From: Actinomycetota bacterium
GTDB taxonomy: Bacteria > Actinomycetota > CADDZG01 > WHSQ01
DNA length: 47,300 nt
Direction: 5' to 3'
Assembly: GCA_009380005.1 (NCBI GenBank)
Contig: WHSQ01000022.1
Location: 1 to 47,300, forward strand
The translations under genes were made by a program, and so were the position numbers. This document shows positions 7,128-17,686 of the stretch, piece by piece; position 1 is the stretch's first letter; the number at the start of each line of letters is the position of its first letter. The notes under the pieces were generated by a model. It saw only the letters and a list, made by a program, of their open reading frames with translations. It did no database searches and had not been told where the DNA came from.

Positions 7128-10100
7128 TTAGTCTCTTTCTGCTAGTCGAGCGAGCATCTGAAGGTAGAAGAGGTTTAGAATCGGGATGCGCCGCGACAAC
7201 ATATCGGTCGCTCCGCTCACGTCGCCGTCGAGATAGCGGCGGGTGATCGCGGGTAGGGTCCCGAGCGCCGTTCCTATCACCGGGCCAGCCAGAGCGAAGG
7301 CGCCCTGTTGTTCACGGAAGCGCGAGGACGACTCCATGAGCGGCCGGACGCCGGTCACGTCCTGGATGCGGTCGTTGCCGACGCGGCCCATCGTGGACAT
7401 TGCCACGTCGGTCAGCATGGAGGACGGGCCGGCCATCATGGGACTGCGGAGAATGCCGCCCCATAGATTCTCTTTCCACCCCTCTGCACTTTCCCAGCGG
7501 TCCAGCCACGCCTCTCCCTCACCCCGCGCGGTTTCCTTCAGGCCGTCCGTCATGACGCCCAGGAAGACGCCCGCGAGGGCCGCAAAGTACGGCCGTATCG
7601 AGGTCGGGTGTATCTGCATTTCCTGGATCATCGGAGCGATGAAGCGTTCGCCCGCGGTGAACATGAAGGACTGGAACTGCATGAGTAGGCGGCCGCCGGC
7701 AAAGGAGCGTAAGAATGAACGGTCGGCAATGCCCGGCTCGATCATCGCCTCCTTACCCGCCGCGTCTATGGCGATCTGATACTTCGACAACAGGTCCGGG
7801 CGTTCCTCGGCCCACTTGGAGGCGTGGGGGTATCTCAGGTGTCCGTTGACCGCTGAGTGATGGGCGCGGTTCATCAGGTCCGTCATGTCGCGGGCGTCGT
7901 CGGCGTTGATCCCAACCTTGGCGTAGAAGCTCTTGAGATAGGGCGGCAGTGAGACGTAGCGGGCAAAGTCCTGATCCATCTGTCGCGCCATGTCGAGGCC
8001 GAAGCCCCCCCGCCAAAAGATGTTCCAGACATTCGCCAGGTTGGCCCAGCCCTCGATCTTGGCGACCGCATCCGTCCCCCGCATGACACTGCGCCACTTG
8101 CCGCCGGGAATGTCGAAGTCCCGGTTATCCACGTCGGCAATAGCGCGGAAGCGCGCGGCGTCCAGCGTGCCTGATCCCTGTATAAGGACGGCAAGCTCTG
8201 GTTCGTTCTTGGCGATTTCTCGAATGTGCTTGTTGACGCCCCGGCGCCACATCATGCGAAAGCCGGTGCCGAGCCGCCCGCCGGCCATGATCTGGACACC
8301 AAGGTCCCCCAACTGCGCCAGGACCAGTCCACCCAGCGACGATGCCGCCGTTGCGGTATTCAGGACCGACACGAGTTGTTGTGCGCTTTTCTTGGTATTC
8401 CGCAAGCCGGTTACGTCTGCCCCGGTCATTTCCTCAAGTATCTCATCGAAGATTTTCTTGGCGCGCACCCGCTCCCGGTTGATGGCGCTGCGCCCACTTT
8501 CCGAGGCGGTCTTCATCAGGTCGTCGTCAAACCCTTGTAGGGCCACCCGACGGACATTCTCCAGAGAGAAGTCCAGTCCCTCGCGCTCCAGTATCGGCGC
8601 GAAGACTTCGCGGAGCGCCACCTGCGTCCCTACGGACGAATCGAACGCCGTGCGGGCGTCGTGGGTGGAGGTCAGCAGGAATCGGCGGGACTCATCGCGG
8701 AACCGATGACGGCCAAGGTGGATGTTGCGGCGCTTGAAGCGGCTGCTGGACTGAATGAACTCAGGGTCGATAAAGTCGAACGGGCTGTCGTTATCCAGGA
8801 TCGCGCGCTTGATGCTTTCGATCTGCTCGGTGACCAGCCTGCGGCCGGCGATCTGGACTTCCTTTTGGGCGGCCCTGCGCGCAACGCGCTCAATCTTGTT
8901 GAGGGCCTTCTTCTGACCCGCGTTGCCGAGACGGCGAATGGCGGCGTCGGCAGCGTCACCGCTGACTGAGCGGCCCATGGCAATGGGGAAGGTCCCGGAC
9001 AGTGAACGGTCGGCCGCCTCCAGGGTCCTCAGGACCTCCAGCTTTCCCTCTTCGTCGGCAATGCGCTTCTCGATCTTTCCCAGCCTAGTGGCTAGGATCG
9101 GGCGGGCCTGCTGCGCGCTTTCGGGCGCATTGGGGCGCCTAAGGCTTTCAAGCTGCGCTTCGATCTTCTGAGCCGAGCGGCGGGCGCCCTCCAGGTTCTT
9201 CTGGACGCGCTGCTCAATCTCCATCAGGGACTTGCCCCTCAGGCGGGTAAGCTCGCGGTCCTTGGCCCGTGCAATGACGGCCTGAGTATTCGCGGCGTCC
9301 TCTCGGACGGCGGCAGACCAGTCCTCAAGGATGTCGTTGGCGGCCTCGGGGTCCCTCTTGGAGAAGGCGTCCCAGGTCTCGCCGTCCTTCATGGCCGGCT
9401 CGAAGGTGCCGTCCTCTTTGCGGAGGCCGTAGTTGGTCCGTATCCAGTCCTCGTCGGGCTGCTTCTCGAAGACCTCAGTGAGGTACTGTTGGAAGCCCAT
9501 GGGGTCCTTGGCGATCTCCTCGCGGTTCCACCGCTGAGGGCGATAACCGGGGATCAGGTCCTCTTCTTTGATAAGACCGTGCTTGAGTTCCGCGGCGCCG
9601 AACTCCTGATAGTAGGCGTCTTCGTCGGCCGCGGTCTTCTTCAGGCGATCGATCAACGTGCTTCGTTGGTCGGGCGTTAGGCGGTTTCCTATATCGGTGG
9701 GGATGATGTCCACCGCGTCAAGATGGCCCTGGGCGAGCGCCATGGCGTACTCGTCGGCCATCGCTTCGTATTGCTCTTGGCTGATCAGGCGCTTCTCGAA
9801 GGAGTGCAGCGCGTTGTTCCTCAGTGCACGGCGAACACCACCGACGCCGAATACGTCCTTCATCATGGCGGCGTAGTCGGCAGTCGCGGTCTCCTGACGC
9901 GCGAGGCGCTTAGCGCGGAACACGCTGCGGAGGTCGTCCACGGCGGGAGCGCGGGCTACCCCGCCACCCACCTCATCCGCCATTACGGTAGACAAACGGA
10001 CGACGCGGGACATGGTGTCGAACCACTTGCGGCCGCCCTCAAGGCCCTTCTCAATAAAGTCTTTGTTCCCCTTGACGCCTATGTCGGTCATCACGCGCTT

Positions 10101-11069
10101 GGGGCTGCGTAAGACGGACTCTTGGGCGGCTTGGGGTATAACCTTGCCGGACACAAGCGAGCCTGCACCCTTGCCGGGGACGTTGACCGTGGCGGCCTCA
10201 ACCGCGCCCGCGGCGCCGACTGAGCGGGGACCACGGGAGGCGATGGCGCTCTCTACGGCCGCAGCGTGCGGCTTGAGGTTGTCGATGTCGTCTGCGATGC
10301 GCCGGACGTTGCCCAGCAGGGTCGGGGAGACGAAGCCAAGAAAGGCGCCGGCGCCGGCGCCGAAGCCTGCGGCCTCGAATAGATCGCGGTCGCTAATCAG
10401 GGGGTTGGTCAACTGCTGCGCGCGGCGCTCGGCAAAACCTTCAACGGCGCCAAAGGCGCCCAGGCGACCGGCTGAGGCGGCCCGTGCGGCGAACGCGCCG
10501 CGGACCCCCAGCGTCCCGAACAGGCCGGCACCGCCCGTCAGCGCCGTGGTTCCCCACAGGGCCATGATGTCGATACCGATACCGCCAATCATCCCCACCA
10601 GTTCCGGCACGAAGCCGTTGGCTTGGGCGATGCGCTGGCGCTCCTGAGCGTCCCGCAAGTTGGTGATGATTTGTGCGGTCTCGTGGGCGGACTGGCTGTC
10701 CGCCAACAGGGACAGGACAGCAGAACTATCGGGGTCGTCGGGCCTGTCCAGGAAGTCTTGGACCAGCTTGAGATCGTCGGGGCGGCTCGTCAGGTCCGCT
10801 TCAATGTCGTAGTCAGGATCAGGCGGCAGTGAAGCCTTGCGGCGAGCGGCCGCGCGCGCCAGCCCCGTCACGACGCCGCTGTTGGCGAAGGCGGCCGAGA
10901 CGGAACTGAAGACAGGAACGTCACTGTCAGCGTCGAAGTCGTCTGCGTCAAAGCTGCGGAGGCCCGAGGAGGGGCGGTCCGTCAGACTCAGGGCGGCTTC
11001 TGTTCGCCCCGCCAGCGTGCGGGTGAAGCCCGTGTCTATCGGCAGAGGGGCGCCTACGGCGTCAGCCAT
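7128..11069 (-). CDS. Internal virion protein, gp16-like
   Basis: 1313 residues, almost the length of T7 gp16 (about 1318), in the gp16 position directly before the tail fibre. It is largely helical and charged, with hydrophobic alanine/glycine stretches near residues 155-210 that could insert in membranes during DNA ejection. T7 gp16 begins with a transglycosylase domain; I see none here, and a lysozyme domain instead ends the preceding gene. The start codon overlaps the gp15-like stop (TTTAATGG) with AAGGGGA upstream. It should act in the ejectosome that carries DNA across the envelope. The identity rests on length, order and style. Confidence 0.85.
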   Translation of the reverse strand: MADAVGAPLPIDTGFTRTLAGRTEAALSLTDRPSSGLRSFDADDFDADSDVPVFSSVSAAFANSGVVTGLARAAARRKASLPPDPDYDIEADLTSRPDDLKLVQDFLDRPDDPDSSAVLSLLADSQSAHETAQIITNLRDAQERQRIAQANGFVPELVGMIGGIGIDIMALWGTTALTGGAGLFGTLGVRGAFAARAASAGRLGAFGAVEGFAERRAQQLTNPLISDRDLFEAAGFGAGAGAFLGFVSPTLLGNVRRIADDIDNLKPHAAAVESAIASRGPRSVGAAGAVEAATVNVPGKGAGSLVSGKVIPQAAQESVLRSPKRVMTDIGVKGNKDFIEKGLEGGRKWFDTMSRVVRLSTVMADEVGGGVARAPAVDDLRSVFRAKRLARQETATADYAAMMKDVFGVGGVRRALRNNALHSFEKRLISQEQYEAMADEYAMALAQGHLDAVDIIPTDIGNRLTPDQRSTLIDRLKKTAADEDAYYQEFGAAELKHGLIKEEDLIPGYRPQRWNREEIAKDPMGFQQYLTEVFEKQPDEDWIRTNYGLRKEDGTFEPAMKDGETWDAFSKRDPEAANDILEDWSAAVREDAANTQAVIARAKDRELTRLRGKSLMEIEQRVQKNLEGARRSAQKIEAQLESLRRPNAPESAQQARPILATRLGKIEKRIADEEGKLEVLRTLEAADRSLSGTFPIAMGRSVSGDAADAAIRRLGNAGQKKALNKIERVARRAAQKEVQIAGRRLVTEQIESIKRAILDNDSPFDFIDPEFIQSSSRFKRRNIHLGRHRFRDESRRFLLTSTHDARTAFDSSVGTQVALREVFAPILEREGLDFSLENVRRVALQGFDDDLMKTASESGRSAINRERVRAKKIFDEILEEMTGADVTGLRNTKKSAQQLVSVLNTATAASSLGGLVLAQLGDLGVQIMAGGRLGTGFRMMWRRGVNKHIREIAKNEPELAVLIQGSGTLDAARFRAIADVDNRDFDIPGGKWRSVMRGTDAVAKIEGWANLANVWNIFWRGGFGLDMARQMDQDFARYVSLPPYLKSFYAKVGINADDARDMTDLMNRAHHSAVNGHLRYPHASKWAEERPDLLSKYQIAIDAAGKEAMIEPGIADRSFLRSFAGGRLLMQFQSFMFTAGERFIAPMIQEMQIHPTSIRPYFAALAGVFLGVMTDGLKETARGEGEAWLDRWESAEGWKENLWGGILRSPMMAGPSSMLTDVAMSTMGRVGNDRIQDVTGVRPLMESSSRFREQQGAFALAGPVIGTALGTLPAITRRYLDGDVSGATDMLSRRIPILNLFYLQMLARLAERD

Positions 11070-14000
11070 TAAACGTCCCCTTGATTGAATGTTCCCCGGA
11101 AAAGCTGCGCCTCGTGCTTGCGCCGTGTGGCGAGGCCAAGCCGCCCCGACTTGTTGGAGTTATTCTCGATCTCGTCGGCAGCGTCGTCCCATCTGCCTTC
11201 ACGAATGGCGGCCGTCAATTTGGGACCAATCAGCGTCGGCCCGCTTGCGTCCCACCGGCTGTTGTAGGCGAGGGAGACAAGGGACATCCAACGATGGTTG
11301 CTCATTTCCACGCCCTCAAAGCGGTCGCGTAGCCAATTCGCTGACTCACGCACGGCGAGGCCGAGGAGTTTGTCCTGTTGCGCTAGGGTAAGGAACTGAG
11401 TGCGGGCCATGAGTTTGTCGTAGTCGGCCCCCACTTTCTTGATGAGTTTCCGTGCGTCAGGGCGGCGCATGTTGAAGCCGATGCCAACGGTCGGATCACC
11501 CTTGGCTTTGGGCCCCCATGGGCGGCTTGTCGCGTCGTCATAGACGGACGTTGACCGACCTTCGTATTCCCCGAGCATGGAGGTGACTTCAGACAGGAAC
11601 CGCTTGTTGCGGGGCTGCGTGAGGTCGTCCAGCCACCGACCGTTGGACCGCTCCCTGAGCAGGCCCGCGCGCGTGCGCGTGTCAAGGTCCGCCTCAGGGT
11701 CGTCGTCAACTGCCGTCTGCGGCGAGATCACGCCGCGGGACTGAAGCTCATTCATAGCCCCGTCGCGCTGATCGCGCTGGCCGTCCATTTCGTCGTCGCT
11801 CAGGGGACCTTCGGAGTCCGGCTGCGGCACAGGGGAGCCGACGACACCGCGCCGCTCAATCTCTTTAGTCGCCGCAAGGTTTCCCTTGCCCGCCAGCCGC
11901 TTGAGGTCCCCCATGGGCACCTCAGTGAGGTCCCGTTGGGACACAGGGCCCGCCCTACGCGCCGCCTTGTTCTTCTCGTTCAACTCCGACATGGACATCT
12001 TGGGCGCGCCGGTGGCGGCATAGCGCAGGGTCCAGCCCTTACGGCTGTCGTCGTACAGCATGAACAGATTGTCGTTCAGGTAGACGCGGTTGTTCGCGCC
12101 CGGCTCCGGCGCATTCGGAATTTGAATGAGCATGGTGTCCTTGGCCTCGTCCTTCTGGACGACTTCAAAGAACGCGCTGGGCATGTTGGGCGGGATGTCG
12201 GAGATCGGAATGATCATCTTGGACCCCGGCATTAGGTTGATGTCTTGAGGGAACCCCGTCGCCATCGAACGGACGGCTAAGCCGCCGCCTGCGCGGGTAA
12301 GGGTGTCCTGCGTGAGGCCACCATGGCCGCCTATGGCCGTGACTACGGCGGCGGCCTCGGGCGTCTCAAGGGAGGCCTTGGCCCGCTCCAGGACCTGCAT
12401 CGTCACCCGGTCGCCCGGCGCGGGGGACCCATCGGGGGCCAGTGAGAGAGGAGGAGTCTGATCCAGCGTGATCGAAGGCTTCCCCTCGGGGGAGAGTTCC
12501 AACCCGAACTCGCCGCGGACCATTTCGCCCGCGAGCGCACGGACTTCATCCACGCTGACGTGGCTACGGGACAGCATGAAGCTGGCCGCGTTGACGGCAC
12601 TTTCGAGACGATCCTGTGCAACAGACGGAAGCTCATCGTAGTCGGGGAGCGTGGTGCCCCCCAGCAGGCCGCCGGTCATCCGATTGATGAGCCCAGCCGT
12701 CTCAAGGTCCTGTCGGTCGATCTCCGACCACAGCTTGGCCGCCTGTTCGGAGACGCCGCCGCGGCCCTGCGTCTTCCCTTTGTCCATGCCACGGCCGGCG
12801 CCGGGGGAGACCAGGCGCTGCTCAAAGTGGCTACGAGGACCGCCCTCGCCATTCGAGGCGTCGAGCGCCTCAAGGAACTGCGCGCGGACCTGCATTGGAT
12901 CGCGTCCGGCCTTCTGCGCCCACAACATGGTGCTGTACAGGTCCGTGGCGTTCTCGGGCAGGTGGAAGTTCTTCATGGGCCGGTCGGATATGCGGTCCAC
13001 AGCCATGAGCTTCACGAAGGTCTCAGAGACCTCTTGAGCATTCGTTGAGCCCAGGAGGACGGCGCCGTTGGCGTCCATGGCTTCCTTGCCGCTGCCGCGG
13101 CGGCCAATGGCCTGCCATGCGCGGTTCCTTGCGGCCTCCTCGGACAGGCCCTCAGCCATCAGTGCAGGAATGGCCGTACCGTCCCAAAGGGACTTCGCCA
13201 TCTTGCTCCAGTCGGCATCGGAGACGCCGGGCAGCAGGCCCTTGGCAATGCGCTTGTAGGACCCGACCTCGATCCCCTTCTTGTTCATTTCCGCCACGAT
13301 CTTGTCGCGGATGCCGTCAGCCTTGTCGCTGTCGCCATGGCGCTGCTTATGGGCGACGTGGTCGGCCCACAGCGAAGCGAGGCTGTCCCCCTCGCGGGGT
13401 GAACCGAGGCGGACCATCGCCAGTCGCTCCTCGAAGTCCTCAAGCTCGTTGTCGGCCTGTACGGTGGCGACGGCGTTCTTGCGCTTGATGAAGGCCTGCG
13501 CGGCCTTCTCCAGCTTGCCGGGGTTCCGGCTGAGGACCGACGTTCCGTCCCGCATGGGGTCAGGCATTTCGGCCAGCTTGATGGCGAGGGCGTTGCCGCC
13601 GGCCGCCATGGATATAAGGGTCTGGTCCATGATCGCGTCGCCGCGCCCAACCGCCTCGGGGGCGTTCATAGGCAGCGCACCGGTGATCTTGGAGCGCATG
13701 GCAATCAAGCCATCGACGGTGGGCGGGACCAGCCCGTTCCCCACGTCACGCTGAATGGTCTCCGTGGACAGCCGCTCGGCCTTGGACTGCTGTAATTCCA
13801 GGCGGCCCTCTGCGAAGTCACTGGTTTCCTTCTTCGACAACTGGCTTATGACGCGCGTGTAGGTCTGCGCGAAGGCGGGGTCTGCCCCCTTCAGGTTGTC
13901 CTTCAGGAAGGACCCAATGGCGTCTTCTGGGTCGCCGTCCATGGGCGTCGCGCGGATTTTGCTGCGCAGGTCGCCTTCGAAGTCGTCGGCCGCCATCTGC

Positions 14001-14398
14001 TGGGCAACGAGGCGTTGGAATGACTGTTGGATGACCCGACGACGGCGAAGGGCGTCCTTGGGGATGAATTTCGTATAGTCGCCCGTGCGGATGGCCAAGC
14101 GGGCCCCTTCGCGGTCTTGGCGGACTTCGGCCTCTAAGCGGGCCACCTCGTCGGTGTTCTCGCGCTCGGCCCTTGCGAGTTCCTTTTCCTGCTCATTCTG
14201 GATGCGGCCGCCGAAGAAGGAGGACAGAGAGTCGGTCAGCCCCGCCATGTCCACGGAAGCCGGCTTCACGACGGAGGCCGTCCGCGCGAAGTCCTGCGAA
14301 CGGGTCGTTACCTCGCCGGTGTCGATAGGCTGGGCGCCCGCGCGGCGCTCACGGCTCTGCCGTTCGCCCCCGGTCGATAGGGCGAGATCAATAGCCAT
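11069..14398 (-). CDS. Internal virion protein, gp15-like, with C-terminal T4-type lysozyme domain
   Basis: 1109 residues, longer than T7 gp15 (about 747). The main body is helical and polar. The last 170 residues or so form a recognisable GH24 muramidase: MLGEYEGRSTSVYDD (catalytic Glu, then Asp), PTVGIGFN (the Thr-Val-Gly-Ile-Gly strand), SLVSLAYNS, and a final GLATRRKHEAQLF. This would open peptidoglycan locally during DNA entry. T7 carries its wall-cutting domain at the start of gp16, the next gene; here it sits at the end of this one. No separate endolysin was found in the window. Start and stop overlap the neighbours (TAATGG). Confidence 0.87.
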   Translation of the reverse strand: MAIDLALSTGGERQSRERRAGAQPIDTGEVTTRSQDFARTASVVKPASVDMAGLTDSLSSFFGGRIQNEQEKELARAERENTDEVARLEAEVRQDREGARLAIRTGDYTKFIPKDALRRRRVIQQSFQRLVAQQMAADDFEGDLRSKIRATPMDGDPEDAIGSFLKDNLKGADPAFAQTYTRVISQLSKKETSDFAEGRLELQQSKAERLSTETIQRDVGNGLVPPTVDGLIAMRSKITGALPMNAPEAVGRGDAIMDQTLISMAAGGNALAIKLAEMPDPMRDGTSVLSRNPGKLEKAAQAFIKRKNAVATVQADNELEDFEERLAMVRLGSPREGDSLASLWADHVAHKQRHGDSDKADGIRDKIVAEMNKKGIEVGSYKRIAKGLLPGVSDADWSKMAKSLWDGTAIPALMAEGLSEEAARNRAWQAIGRRGSGKEAMDANGAVLLGSTNAQEVSETFVKLMAVDRISDRPMKNFHLPENATDLYSTMLWAQKAGRDPMQVRAQFLEALDASNGEGGPRSHFEQRLVSPGAGRGMDKGKTQGRGGVSEQAAKLWSEIDRQDLETAGLINRMTGGLLGGTTLPDYDELPSVAQDRLESAVNAASFMLSRSHVSVDEVRALAGEMVRGEFGLELSPEGKPSITLDQTPPLSLAPDGSPAPGDRVTMQVLERAKASLETPEAAAVVTAIGGHGGLTQDTLTRAGGGLAVRSMATGFPQDINLMPGSKMIIPISDIPPNMPSAFFEVVQKDEAKDTMLIQIPNAPEPGANNRVYLNDNLFMLYDDSRKGWTLRYAATGAPKMSMSELNEKNKAARRAGPVSQRDLTEVPMGDLKRLAGKGNLAATKEIERRGVVGSPVPQPDSEGPLSDDEMDGQRDQRDGAMNELQSRGVISPQTAVDDDPEADLDTRTRAGLLRERSNGRWLDDLTQPRNKRFLSEVTSMLGEYEGRSTSVYDDATSRPWGPKAKGDPTVGIGFNMRRPDARKLIKKVGADYDKLMARTQFLTLAQQDKLLGLAVRESANWLRDRFEGVEMSNHRWMSLVSLAYNSRWDASGPTLIGPKLTAAIREGRWDDAADEIENNSNKSGRLGLATRRKHEAQLFRGTFNQGDV

Positions 14399-14970
14399 TA
14401 GCGACCTCCGATGCGGTGATATTGAAGTCCTTGGAACGTCGTGGGGCCGGGGACGGGGGAGGGCTTATCCGTCTTGGTCGTGGAGCCGCCCTTGGGCTCG
14501 TCGAACGCCTTCATGCCCAAATTGGCGGCCCCGCCCAGGAAGTTGAAGAAGTTGGACCGCTTCTGTGCGGCGCCTTGTTTGGCGAAGCTGAGGGCGTTGT
14601 TTCGGGAGGCCACTTGTTCGGAGTGAAGGGCCGACACCTGACGTCGGCGGTTGCCTTCGATGCGGGCCAGGTCAAGGCCCTCGTACAGGCCCGTCTCGCC
14701 CGCGAACCGCCCGGCCGTGTGGTCTCCCCCGCCGACTTCAGACAGGGAGACGATCATGGACGCGAACTGCTGGTCCGCTTCGCGGACGCGATCCGACTTC
14801 TGTTCCTGGGCCTGCCGGCCCGTCTCGGTGCGTTGGCGATCGCGCTCCTCAATCTCAAGGCGAGACTGCTCGTTTTGGGCTTCGATCTGGTCATCGACGG
14901 CGGCGTTGGCCGACATCATGCCCATGAACTGCGCGCCGATGGCGAGGCCGATAAGTGCGGGAACGCCCAT
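14398..14970 (-). CDS. Internal virion protein, gp14-like
   Basis: 190 residues, close to T7 gp14 (196), with the family's layout: a hydrophobic N-terminus (VPALIGLAIGAQFMGMMSANAAVDDQ), then a long glutamine- and glutamate-rich helix, and a short Gly/Pro tail. In T7 gp14 forms the outer-membrane part of the ejection channel. It lies between tubular protein B and gp15 as in T7. Its ATG overlaps the stop of the tubular protein B gene (TAATGG), implying coupled translation. Confidence 0.83.
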   Translation of the reverse strand: MGVPALIGLAIGAQFMGMMSANAAVDDQIEAQNEQSRLEIEERDRQRTETGRQAQEQKSDRVREADQQFASMIVSLSEVGGGDHTAGRFAGETGLYEGLDLARIEGNRRRQVSALHSEQVASRNNALSFAKQGAAQKRSNFFNFLGGAANLGMKAFDEPKGGSTTKTDKPSPVPGPTTFQGLQYHRIGGR

Positions 14971-17681
14971 TATTCGGCCCTCGAAAGTTCGTTAAAGAAG
15001 CCACGCCACGCCGCCGAAGAGACGACGGACGGCACAGGCTGGTCGTTGGACACCGTGACGATGACTTCGGAGGACCGGGACCACACGGGGACCTTGAAAT
15101 CTGCCTTCTCGGCAATCGACGCCGATCCAATCAGCGTCGTGGACGAACCGATCTCCTTGCCTTCAAAGGTATAGACATAGGGGTCCCGCGCCGTGGGTGT
15201 GATGGTTGCCTTCAGATATCCCGTCTCGATCAGGTGGAACACGAAGTCCTTGAGTTGCAGGCGGCCGGTGATGACCGCGGCGCCTTCCTGTTCACGGAAG
15301 AACTGCTCGGACAACGTGACGGACATTTCGTAGGGGCGCCCGATCCAGGAACCCCCCGCGTCGTGGTCCCCGCTGGTGGCCACCAGGTCATTGACGGCCA
15401 GAGCCGTGATGGTGCCCCCGCTGATCGCGGTTCCGGTCGGGGCCGTTATCGCGCCGTCGCACTTGTCGTCCACGTCTAGACGAATGGTTCCGTCCGAATT
15501 GTCCGTGGCGGTCACGCCGTCAACGCCGAAGGTTCCGTCGTTAATCAGGGAAACCAGTTCCCCCGCGTCCTCCGTGTCCGTCCCGGAAATGTCGAACTCC
15601 CGGTCGGCGGCGGTCGTGGTGGATGCGTGTGCGGTGAACGTGACGCCGTTGATGACGATGGTTTCGCCGGCGGCGACCGTCTCCAGGATCAGCGTGAATA
15701 CGTCGGGGTAGGCCGGGGTAGGTTGGCGCCCCGGCTCTGCTAGGTCGGGACCAAGGATGATCTGTGCGTCGTCGTCGTGCTCCCACGAGGTCTGCCAGTA
15801 GGTGCAGTCGTGGGTCGAATTATAGGTGCCGGTCAGGACTTCCCGCTGATCCATGAAGGGCGTGAAGCCCACGGTGGCGCTCTGCTCCTCCCGCTCGATA
15901 GGGGCCTGCTCAAGATAGATTTCGCCATCCGAGCGTTCGATCACGAGGACCAGGAAGCCCGACATGACCGCCATCCCGTGGATGAAGGCATCAGACTCGG
16001 TGGCCCCAAACGTGTATTTGGCCCAAGACGACTGCTTCTTCTCCGCGCCGTCGAAGAACGTCCGGTAGACGAACACGGCGTTCTGCTCGCCGGTCGTCAG
16101 GACGAACACGGTGCTGGACGTGGCGTCCGTGGCAATCTGCATGATGTCGTTGGGGATATAGTCAACGATGTGCTTGGTGATGTCGGCCGCGGTGTTGGAC
16201 AGCGTGGTCTCGTCAAAGAAGTACTCGTAGACGATCCCGTGGGTCTGCGCGGAGGACGGGAAGTACAGCACGTCGGCCATGGGTGCCGGCTTGGCGATGG
16301 GCGAGGCCGTGTAGGAGGTCGCAAGGTCGAACTCGGCATTCTCTGGGGTGAACGCGTTAGTGGAGGTCAGTTCGAACTGCGCCCGCTGAGAGGTGGCGAA
16401 GAGAATCTTACGGAAGACCGTGGCGAACTTGAGGATGTTAACGTCTGTCGCGGTGGCCGCGCGGGACACGGGATCGCTGTCAAGGACCTCAACGGCCTTC
16501 TCGGGCCACAGGTTGAGGACGTTCCCCGCCTGGGACGTATAGATTTCCTCGTCGGCCAGGAAGGTCAGGCGGTTCCGAAAGAAGACGACGTCCTGGATTG
16601 CCTTTCCAATAAAGGGGGGCTGCTCGGTGATCTCCTCGTCGCCGGCGCCGCGGCTGTCCCACGACGCCGCAGAAAAAGTATACGTGCCGTCAGCGTTCCG
16701 CACCAGGCGATGCGGCATGGAAGACCTGTCGAATTGATTGTGGGCGTTAGGGTCCACAACTTCAACCCACGTAGATGTTGCCGGGTCGTCCAGGACGTAG
16801 TATGCGCCGAAGCCGTCTGCGGCCGTCCCGGTGACGCGGTGTCTGTTACCTGAGCCTGAGGCCGTCGGCAGGTCAGAGAAGTCCTGAACGGTTGATGCGA
16901 TTGTACCGGAACCGGCGTCCCCCATGCGGGCGGTCACAGTGCGGTTGGCAATGAAGGTGTTGTCGGCTACTGAGACGAACCTAAAGTCGTCGGCGGCGGC
17001 CCCCAACAAGTACGTGAGGTCCTGGAAGGTCGCCCTTAGCGTGATCGTATCGGCGGCCGAGGCCATGCCGGTCGTCACGCTGACGCGAAGGAAGTTGTGG
17101 TCGCCCGCCGCTACGGCCCCAATCGTGGTGGAGAAGGAGCCACTGGCGGCGCCCCCCTTGCCGGTCGCGATGTCGTTCCATACGACGCCATCGACGGACC
17201 CTTCGATCTTGAAGCGGCCCGTGGTGGCGTCGGACAACTGCCAGGACCAATCGAATGTCGTCTCGGCCGCAGCGAACTGCGTCTGAATGGACATGGCCTC
17301 GCCGTCAATCGTGACGACGCCCGTTCCGGTACCAAGCTCCGAGTTCTCGATCAGGTAGTAGCGGGCGCTGTCCCCGACCGTGACGGTAAGCTGCTGGCCG
17401 GTGATGGCGTTGACGGCCGTGATGGACGTGGAGGCCAACAGGATGAATACCTGCTCGGTGGCGTCGCGGTCGATAGGATGGACTGCGTAGGTCTCATCAG
17501 GGTCAAGGAAGTCAAGCCACGCTATGGTCTGCGTAGGGGGGCGCTTTTCGAAGCCGCCCGTAACGACGGAGAACAGCGCGTTGTCGGCGTCCTCCATCTG
17601 ATGGGGTTGGCGAACAGAGGCCGGCTGGCGGCTAACGCCACCAAAAAGTGTCGCTATGCCCTGTTCGACTAGAAGACCCAC
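14970..17681 (-). CDS. Tail tubular protein B, gp12-like
   Basis: 903 residues. The N-terminus (EQGIATLFGGVSRQPASVRQ, residues 6-25) is the hallmark of T7 gp12, the nozzle of the short tail: LxGGVSRQP. It is about 110 residues longer than T7 gp12. An inserted beta-rich repeat-like domain is visible at about 685-790 (ETIVINGVTFTAHASTTTAADREF, followed by SGTDTEDAGELVSLINDG). The start is a GTG with AGGTAA five bases before it. It follows tubular protein A and precedes gp14, as in T7. Confidence 0.93.
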   Translation of the reverse strand: MGLLVEQGIATLFGGVSRQPASVRQPHQMEDADNALFSVVTGGFEKRPPTQTIAWLDFLDPDETYAVHPIDRDATEQVFILLASTSITAVNAITGQQLTVTVGDSARYYLIENSELGTGTGVVTIDGEAMSIQTQFAAAETTFDWSWQLSDATTGRFKIEGSVDGVVWNDIATGKGGAASGSFSTTIGAVAAGDHNFLRVSVTTGMASAADTITLRATFQDLTYLLGAAADDFRFVSVADNTFIANRTVTARMGDAGSGTIASTVQDFSDLPTASGSGNRHRVTGTAADGFGAYYVLDDPATSTWVEVVDPNAHNQFDRSSMPHRLVRNADGTYTFSAASWDSRGAGDEEITEQPPFIGKAIQDVVFFRNRLTFLADEEIYTSQAGNVLNLWPEKAVEVLDSDPVSRAATATDVNILKFATVFRKILFATSQRAQFELTSTNAFTPENAEFDLATSYTASPIAKPAPMADVLYFPSSAQTHGIVYEYFFDETTLSNTAADITKHIVDYIPNDIMQIATDATSSTVFVLTTGEQNAVFVYRTFFDGAEKKQSSWAKYTFGATESDAFIHGMAVMSGFLVLVIERSDGEIYLEQAPIEREEQSATVGFTPFMDQREVLTGTYNSTHDCTYWQTSWEHDDDAQIILGPDLAEPGRQPTPAYPDVFTLILETVAAGETIVINGVTFTAHASTTTAADREFDISGTDTEDAGELVSLINDGTFGVDGVTATDNSDGTIRLDVDDKCDGAITAPTGTAISGGTITALAVNDLVATSGDHDAGGSWIGRPYEMSVTLSEQFFREQEGAAVITGRLQLKDFVFHLIETGYLKATITPTARDPYVYTFEGKEIGSSTTLIGSASIAEKADFKVPVWSRSSEVIVTVSNDQPVPSVVSSAAWRGFFNELSRAE

Positions 17682-17686
17682 GTCAG

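Noticed and set aside
15777-16853. Long plus-strand open frame of 358 codons.
   Set aside because: It is antisense to the tubular protein B gene, has biased composition and no recognisable motif.
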